DNA of 16,845 bases from an uncultured Collinsella sp. (GTDB lineage: Bacteria; Actinomycetota; Coriobacteriia; Coriobacteriales; Coriobacteriaceae), in NCBI GenBank assembly GCA_902470925.1, contig CABRIF010000051.1, positions 1 to 16,845 on the forward strand, in the 5' to 3' direction. A program made the translations under genes and the position numbers. This document shows, in pieces, positions 12,801 through 16,845 of this stretch. A model generated the notes under the pieces. That model searched no databases. It was not told the DNA's origin and saw nothing but the letters and a program-made list of their open reading frames with translations. Numbering within the stretch: position 1 is the stretch's first letter; every line of letters starts with the position of its first letter.

Positions 12801-13574
12801 CTAGGAGAACATGCCCGTCAGATAGTCGTTCAGGCGCTTGTCATTCGGGCGTTGGAAGATCTGGTCCGTCTCGCCGTACTCCACCATATCGCCCATGTAG
12901 AAGAACGCCGTATGGTCGGACACGCGCGAGGCCTGCTCCATGTTGTGCGTCACGATCACAATCGCGCGCCCGTGCACCACCGAGTGCATGAGTTCCTCGA
13001 TGGCCAGCGTCGAGATGGGGTCGAGCGCCGAGCAGGGTTCGTCGAACAAGATCACGTCCGGATGCATGGCCAGTGTGCGGGCGATGCACAGGCGTTGCTG
13101 CTGACCGCCCGACAGGGAAAACGCGCTCTGGTTGAGCTTGTCTTTCACCTCGTCCCACAGCGCCGCGCCGCGCAGGGACTCCTCCACCAGCTCGTCGAGG
13201 GCCGCACGGTCGCGCAGGCCGTGGCGGCGCGGGGCGAAGGCCACGTTGTCGTAAATGGTCTTGTGGAAGGGGTTGGGCTGCTGGAACACCATGCCGATGG
13301 ACCGGCGCAGCTCGTAGAGGTTCTCGCGCGGCGTGTTCACGTTGCGCCCGCCGAAGAGAACCTCGCCCTCCACCCGGCAGCCCGAGATCTCGCGATTCAT
13401 GAGGTTCAAGCTGCGCAGAAACGTCGACTTGCCGCAGCCGGACGGCCCGATGAGCGCGCAGATCTCGCCGGCGCGGAACTCCAGCGTCGTATCGTGCAGA
13501 GCGTGGTGGTCGCCGTAGTAGACGTTCACGTTACGCGCGGCAAGGACCGTCTGCCCGTCTTTCTGCTCACTCAT
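12801..13574 (-). CDS. pstB: Phosphate ABC transporter ATP-binding protein PstB
   Basis: PstB is the ATPase that powers PstSCA phosphate import at the inner face of the membrane. The protein has 257 residues, typical for the family. Walker A is GPSGCGKST (43-51), the Q-loop FQQPNPF (97-103), the signature LSGGQQQRLCIAR (from 154), Walker B VILFDEPCSALDP (174-186) and the H-loop His210 (IVTHNMEQ). GPSGCGKSTFLRSLNLMN and the Q-loop FQQPNPF are characteristic of PstB. The ATG overlaps the pstA stop as ATGA, and AGGA lies 9 nt upstream. It is the last gene of pstSCAB, followed by a terminator rather than by phoU. Confidence 0.97.
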   Translation of the reverse strand: MSEQKDGQTVLAARNVNVYYGDHHALHDTTLEFRAGEICALIGPSGCGKSTFLRSLNLMNREISGCRVEGEVLFGGRNVNTPRENLYELRRSIGMVFQQPNPFHKTIYDNVAFAPRRHGLRDRAALDELVEESLRGAALWDEVKDKLNQSAFSLSGGQQQRLCIARTLAMHPDVILFDEPCSALDPISTLAIEELMHSVVHGRAIVIVTHNMEQASRVSDHTAFFYMGDMVEYGETDQIFQRPNDKRLNDYLTGMFS

Positions 13575-14545
13575 TCAGCCGTCATCCTTTTCGCCAGGGC
13601 CTTGCCGGCCACACGGGACGCCACGTTGAACAGCAGCACGCAGATCATCAGCAGGGCCGCCGTGCCCCACACGATCTGCTGCGCCTCAGGGCTTCCCTCG
13701 CCGTAGATCTTGTAGATATGCACCGCCAGCGACTCACCGGGGCGGAACACGTTCCACGCGCAGGTGGGGCTTGCGAAGTTGAGCGTCGCAAAGTTGAGGC
13801 GCACCGGGCTGGACATGCCGGAGGTGAACAGCAGCGCCGCCGCCTCGCCGAACACGCGCCCGGCCGAAAGCACCACGCCGGTCACGATGGCGGGCATGGC
13901 CGCCGGGATGAGCACGTGGACCGTGGCCTCCCAGCGGGTGAGCCCCATGGCCAGGCAAGCGTCGCGCTGGTCCTGGGGAACGTCGGTGAGCGCCTGCTGG
14001 ATGACACGCACCAGGATGGGGATGTTGAACATGGTGAGCGCCACCGCGCCCGAGATGATTGAGTACTTCCAGCCGAAGCTCACGCTGAACACCAGAAAGC
14101 CAAACATGCCCACCACGATGGAGGGCAGCGACGACAGCGTCTCGATCGCCGTGCTGGCGATGCGCGCCGCCGGCCCCTCAGGCGCATACTCGGTGAGGAA
14201 CACCGCCGCGCCCAGGCTCACCGGCACCGAGATCAGCAGCGTAAGGAATAGCAGGTAGAACGAGTCGAACAGCTGGTAGGCCACGCCGCCGGCAGCGCCG
14301 TTGGAGCGGCTCGGCTCGGTGAGGAAGCCCGGCGAGAACAGGGTCTGTATGCCCTCGATGAGGATGTAGGCCACCATGGAGACCACCATGACCATCACGA
14401 CGGCCACGATGGCACCCAGCACGCCTGTCGCGATTTTGTCGGCGCGGGCGGCACGGGCGATGTAGGCGCGGCGCGCGTCGTCGGCAGGTGTCGTGGGGGC
14501 GGCGGCTGCGGGACGGGCGGCCGCATTGCAGGTTGTATCAGCCAC
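13571..14545 (-). CDS. pstA: Phosphate ABC transporter permease PstA
   Basis: PstA is one of the two membrane channel subunits of the Pst importer. The protein has 324 residues. An N-terminal cytoplasmic stretch of about 38 residues, rich in Ala, Pro and Thr, precedes the first helix (about 39-65). Further helices fall near 95-120, 135-165, 168-190, 215-240 and 292-312. The cytoplasmic coupling loop reads ACLAMGLTRWEATVHVLIP, the EAA-like motif that contacts PstB, and FGEAAALLFTSG is typical of PstA. The start is GTG at 14543-14545. It is supported by an 8-bp overlap with the pstC end and a GGAAGGGGG about 9 nt upstream. The stop overlaps the pstB start. Confidence 0.95.
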   Translation of the reverse strand: MADTTCNAAARPAAAAPTTPADDARRAYIARAARADKIATGVLGAIVAVVMVMVVSMVAYILIEGIQTLFSPGFLTEPSRSNGAAGGVAYQLFDSFYLLFLTLLISVPVSLGAAVFLTEYAPEGPAARIASTAIETLSSLPSIVVGMFGFLVFSVSFGWKYSIISGAVALTMFNIPILVRVIQQALTDVPQDQRDACLAMGLTRWEATVHVLIPAAMPAIVTGVVLSAGRVFGEAAALLFTSGMSSPVRLNFATLNFASPTCAWNVFRPGESLAVHIYKIYGEGSPEAQQIVWGTAALLMICVLLFNVASRVAGKALAKRMTAE

Positions 14546-15446
14546 GGGCGTGCGCCCCCTTCCGACCGATGAGATGGATGATCAGGATGAACACGAGCGA
14601 CATGCCCATGAGCAGCAGGCCCAGCGACCACAGCGCGTCGTTCTGGATCGAGCCGTCCGCATACACCGCCATGCTCGTGGTGAGCGTGGTGGTGATGGTG
14701 GAGGCGGGTGCCAGCAGCCCGGCGGGCATGGCCTCGATGCCGCCGATCACCATGCGCACCGCGAGCGTCTCGCCGAACGCGCGGGTCATGCCGAGGATGA
14801 CCGCCGTCATGAGCGAGGGCAGCGCGCTTTTGAGCACAACGTGCCAGATGGTCTGCCAACGCGTGTAGCCGAGCGCGAGCGACCCCTGCCGGTAGCTGTC
14901 GGGCACCGCACGCAGCGCGTCGATGGACAGGGTGGTGACCGTGGGCAGAATCATGACGGCCAGCACGATGGAGCCCGGCAGGATCCCCAGGCCCGTGGGC
15001 ACGCCGAAAATCGCCTTCATGGCGCCCACGATCACATGGAAGCCGATCAGGCCGAACACCACCGAGGGAATACCCACCAAAAGCTCGATCAGCGGCTGGA
15101 ACACGCGGCGGCCGAACGCCGGCTGAATCTCCACGGCGAAGATCGCCGAGCCGATCGCCACCGGCAGCGCCAGCAACGTGGAGATGATGGTGACGGCGAA
15201 CGAGGTGACGATCAGCGGCAACGCGCCGGTTTGCGGCATACCGGCGGCGTCGGTTGCCGCCAGGTTCCAGGTTGTCCCCGCGAAAAACTCGCCGATGCTC
15301 ACACCGTCCGCGATAAACGTCGACAGGCCCTTGTGCGCGACCATGATAATCAAGGCCAGCACAACAAGTGTCACGAGCGCGACGCACGCACCCGTGACAC
15401 CCATGCCGATGTGTTCCAGACGGCGCTTGGGCAGCTGCTTAGCCAT
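14538..15446 (-). CDS. pstC: Phosphate ABC transporter permease PstC
   Basis: PstC pairs with PstA to form the phosphate channel. The protein has 302 residues. The first helix is at about 14-38, followed by a periplasmic loop with GEFFAGTTWNL, which is typical of PstC. Five more hydrophobic segments end at about 295. The coupling loop reads GSLALGYTRWQTIWHVVLK (EAA-like). MTRAFGETLAVRMVIGG is the conserved PstC stretch. GGAAGGGG lies 4 nt before the ATG. The gap to pstS is 36 bp with no terminator seen, which fits a single pstSCAB transcript. Confidence 0.95.
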   Translation of the reverse strand: MAKQLPKRRLEHIGMGVTGACVALVTLVVLALIIMVAHKGLSTFIADGVSIGEFFAGTTWNLAATDAAGMPQTGALPLIVTSFAVTIISTLLALPVAIGSAIFAVEIQPAFGRRVFQPLIELLVGIPSVVFGLIGFHVIVGAMKAIFGVPTGLGILPGSIVLAVMILPTVTTLSIDALRAVPDSYRQGSLALGYTRWQTIWHVVLKSALPSLMTAVILGMTRAFGETLAVRMVIGGIEAMPAGLLAPASTITTTLTTSMAVYADGSIQNDALWSLGLLLMGMSLVFILIIHLIGRKGAHARG

Positions 15447-15482
15447 AGCGCCCCTTCCGAAAATACTCTGCAGGCAGATCTG

Positions 15483-16418
15483 TTACTTCTCGGTGACCTT
15501 GCCCGTGGCGTCCTTGGAGACCTTCATCTCGGACACGGGGATGAAGCCCTGCTCCTCGACGAGCTTGCCCTGGACATCATCGGACAGCATGAACTCGAGG
15601 AACGCCTTGGTGGCATCATCGGCGTCCTTCTTGCAGTACATGTGCTCGGTTGCCCAGATGGGGAACGTGTTGTCGAAGACGTTCTCGCTCTTGGGCTCCA
15701 CGCCGCCCACCTTGATGGCGTTGAACTTGGAGTCGTCGAAGTGAGAGAAGTCGAGGTAGGAGATGGCGTTGTCGGTGGAGCCCATGTTGGTCTGCACGTC
15801 GCCGGACTTATCGAGCTCGGCGGCGGCGTTGAAGCTCGGGACCTCGTCGCCAAAGACCGCGGCCTCGAAGGTGGCGCGGGTGCCGGAGCCGGACTTGCGG
15901 TTGAAGACGACGATCTCGGCGTCGTCGCCGCCCACCTCGCTCCAGTTGGTGATGGTGCCGGAGAAAATGCCGCGCAGCTGCTCCAGGGACAGATCGTCCA
16001 CCTTCACGTTCTTGGACACGACCGGGCCCATGCCCACCACGGCGACCTCGTGGTCAACCAGGTCGGCGGCCTGATCGGCCTCGAGCTTGGTCTCGGCGAA
16101 CACGTCGGAGTTGCCGATGGTCACGGTGCCGGCGGCAACGGCGGTGAGGCCGGTGCCCGAACCGTTGCCGGAGCCGGAGATGGTCACGTCGGGGTTCTCG
16201 TCCATGAACTTCTCGGCAGCTGCCTCGACAAGCGCCTGGAACGAAGAGGCGCCGTCGTAGGTGACCTCGCCGGTGACGCCTGCGGCAGCGGAGCCGGAGC
16301 CCGCGGAGCCGGTGGATGCAGGGGCGCCGCCGCATGCGGTCAGGCCGAGACCGGCGATAGCAGCCAGGCCGCCCGCGAAACCGAGGGACTGGCGACGAGA
16401 GCAGGAACGATCAAGCAT
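15483..16418 (-). CDS. pstS: Phosphate-binding lipoprotein PstS
   Basis: PstS captures phosphate outside the membrane and delivers it to PstCA. The protein has 311 residues. The signal region starts MLDRSCSRRQSLGF, followed by a hydrophobic stretch and the lipobox LTAC with Cys29 as the lipidation site. The SRRQSL stretch resembles a twin-arginine motif. A Gly/Ser/Ala linker (30-47) leads to the mature domain. Phosphate-loop motifs seen are YDGASSFQAL, SGSGNGSGTGL and RKSGSGTRATFE. The start at 16418 was chosen because GGGAGAACC directly precedes it; an upstream in-frame start at 16445 would add nine residues and has no ribosome site. It is the first gene of pstSCAB and is probably induced by phosphate starvation. 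Confidence 0.95.
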   Translation of the reverse strand: MLDRSCSRRQSLGFAGGLAAIAGLGLTACGGAPASTGSAGSGSAAAGVTGEVTYDGASSFQALVEAAAEKFMDENPDVTISGSGNGSGTGLTAVAAGTVTIGNSDVFAETKLEADQAADLVDHEVAVVGMGPVVSKNVKVDDLSLEQLRGIFSGTITNWSEVGGDDAEIVVFNRKSGSGTRATFEAAVFGDEVPSFNAAAELDKSGDVQTNMGSTDNAISYLDFSHFDDSKFNAIKVGGVEPKSENVFDNTFPIWATEHMYCKKDADDATKAFLEFMLSDDVQGKLVEEQGFIPVSEMKVSKDATGKVTEK

Positions 16419-16466
16419 GGTTCTCCCTTCAAGAACGGTGCGCACCTGAGCGCGCGGCGGATCTTC

Positions 16467-16485
16467 GCGGGCCCATACGGCCCGC
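16467..16485. other. Hairpin in the pstS leader
   Basis: A perfect 7-bp inverted repeat, GCGGGCC (16467-16473) and GGCCCGC (16479-16485), encloses the loop CATAC, about 50 bp upstream of the pstS start. There is no T-run. It could be a structure in the pstS 5' leader, but its role is unknown. Confidence 0.5.
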
Positions 16486-16505
16486 CCGCCTTTCGATTCA
16501 GCACC

Positions 16506-16608
16506 TTACCGCGCGCCGACGCGCCGCCGCAGCCACGCTCGGCGTTCATTACGGCACATTGATGAATCATTACCGCAGGCTGGCGGCATGCTTACGCGCA
16601 GCTTACAA
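16506..16608 (-). promoter_or_regulatory. Candidate Pho-type operator upstream of pstS
   Basis: On the minus strand GTAA boxes occur at 16606-16603, 16595-16592, 16573-16570, 16552-16549 and 16509-16506. Successive offsets are 11, 22, 21 and 43 bp, close to multiples of one 11-bp turn. The two farthest upstream form GTAAGC repeats exactly 11 bp apart. PhoB/PhoP-class regulators bind direct repeats with this pitch, and pst operons are classic targets. No confident -10/-35 pair was found. The regulator is not in the window. Confidence 0.45.
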
Positions 16609-16638
16609 ACGTCCCGGCCACCTTGCAGCCAGATGACG

Positions 16639-16673
16639 AACGCGCCTGCGCCACAGTCGGGTGCAGGCGCGTT
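16639..16673 (-). terminator. Possible stem-loop terminator downstream of the right-edge gene
   Basis: Perfect 11-bp arms AACGCGCCTGC (16639-16649) and GCAGGCGCGTT (16663-16673) flank a 13-base loop. On the minus strand the stem ends in GTT and is followed by a weak T-containing tract (CGTCATCT) rather than a clean run. It sits about 120 bp past the stop of the gene at the right edge and before pstS, where a terminator would be expected. The U-run is poor, so this is tentative. Confidence 0.45.
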
Positions 16674-16794
16674 CAGATGGGAGACCATACGGGAACTCGT
16701 TGCCGACAGCACGTGCAAACGCGCCGCATCTCGGGCATCCGCCTGTGCGGAGAACAGGCTCGAAGCCCGTCATTACCTTGTGATGCCGCGCCGC

Positions 16795-16845
16795 CTACCG
16801 CTTCTTGCGCGGGCGGTGCGCACGGGGGCGGCGAGACGCCGGGGG
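16795..16845 (-). CDS. C-terminal end of an unidentified gene with basic tail (partial)
   Basis: The minus-strand frame ending at TAG (16797-16795) is open to the window edge. It encodes at least 16 residues ending RRPRAHRPRKKR. Lys/Arg-rich C-termini like this are common in high-GC RNA-binding proteins such as pseudouridine synthases and helicases, but the piece is too short to assign. The stem-loop at 16639-16673 lies downstream of it. The open frame could also be chance, since GC-rich DNA has few stops. Confidence 0.35.
   Translation of the reverse strand, partial: PPASRRPRAHRPRKKR

Overview
The window is GC-rich bacterial chromosome, with strongly G/C-ending codons. The gene set and motif styles suggest a high-GC actinobacterial anaerobe of the Coriobacteriia type (Olsenella, Collinsella or a relative). 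Two pointers are the clostridial/coriobacterial style of phosphofructokinase (GGDCQALNA, GGNGS) and a Uup-like ABC-F protein. This placement is inference from sequence style; no search was run. The first 24 bases are Illumina Nextera adapter, so the left end is an assembly or library edge.

Layout from left to right. (1) 25-780, minus strand: the start of a kdpFA(BC) operon for high-affinity K+ uptake, with a complete 28-residue KdpF and the first 221 residues of KdpA. (2) 781-1069: a divergent promoter region with 11-bp-phased direct repeats that could bind KdpE. (3) 1070-4625, plus strand: kdpD and kdpE, overlapping, encoding the sensor kinase and regulator of the Kdp pump. (4) 4719-5801, minus strand: a 6-phosphofructokinase. 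(5) 6095-9019, plus strand: a polyphosphate kinase (PPK1) with an Ala/Gly/Thr-rich C-terminal tail of about 226 residues. (6) 9020-10065: a gene-free region between two convergent genes, filled by a striking repeat array. (7) 10066-12258, minus strand: an ABC-F ATPase (Uup-like) with a low-complexity insert of about 100 residues. (8) 12259-12800: non-coding, with a good intrinsic terminator for the pst operon. (9) 12801-16418, minus strand: pstSCAB, the high-affinity phosphate ABC transporter, without an adjacent phoU. (10) 16419-16845: the pstS upstream region with phased GTAA boxes, and the basic C-terminal end of an unidentified gene at the right edge.

The genes share a theme of ion and phosphate supply: K+ import, phosphate import, polyphosphate storage and ATP-driven glycolysis. 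The most unusual part is 9162-9988. It holds about 22 copies of a 23-27 bp unit with the core CCCGGGTTCG. Forward copies have a 41-bp pitch and reverse copies a 30-bp pitch. They form two head-to-head cassettes, each centred on the same long hairpin, and the cassettes share 107 identical bases. I do not recognise this family. A second theme is Ala/Gly-rich low-complexity expansion inside three otherwise conserved proteins (KdpE, PPK1 and the ABC-F protein), together with short GC-rich tandem repeats between genes.
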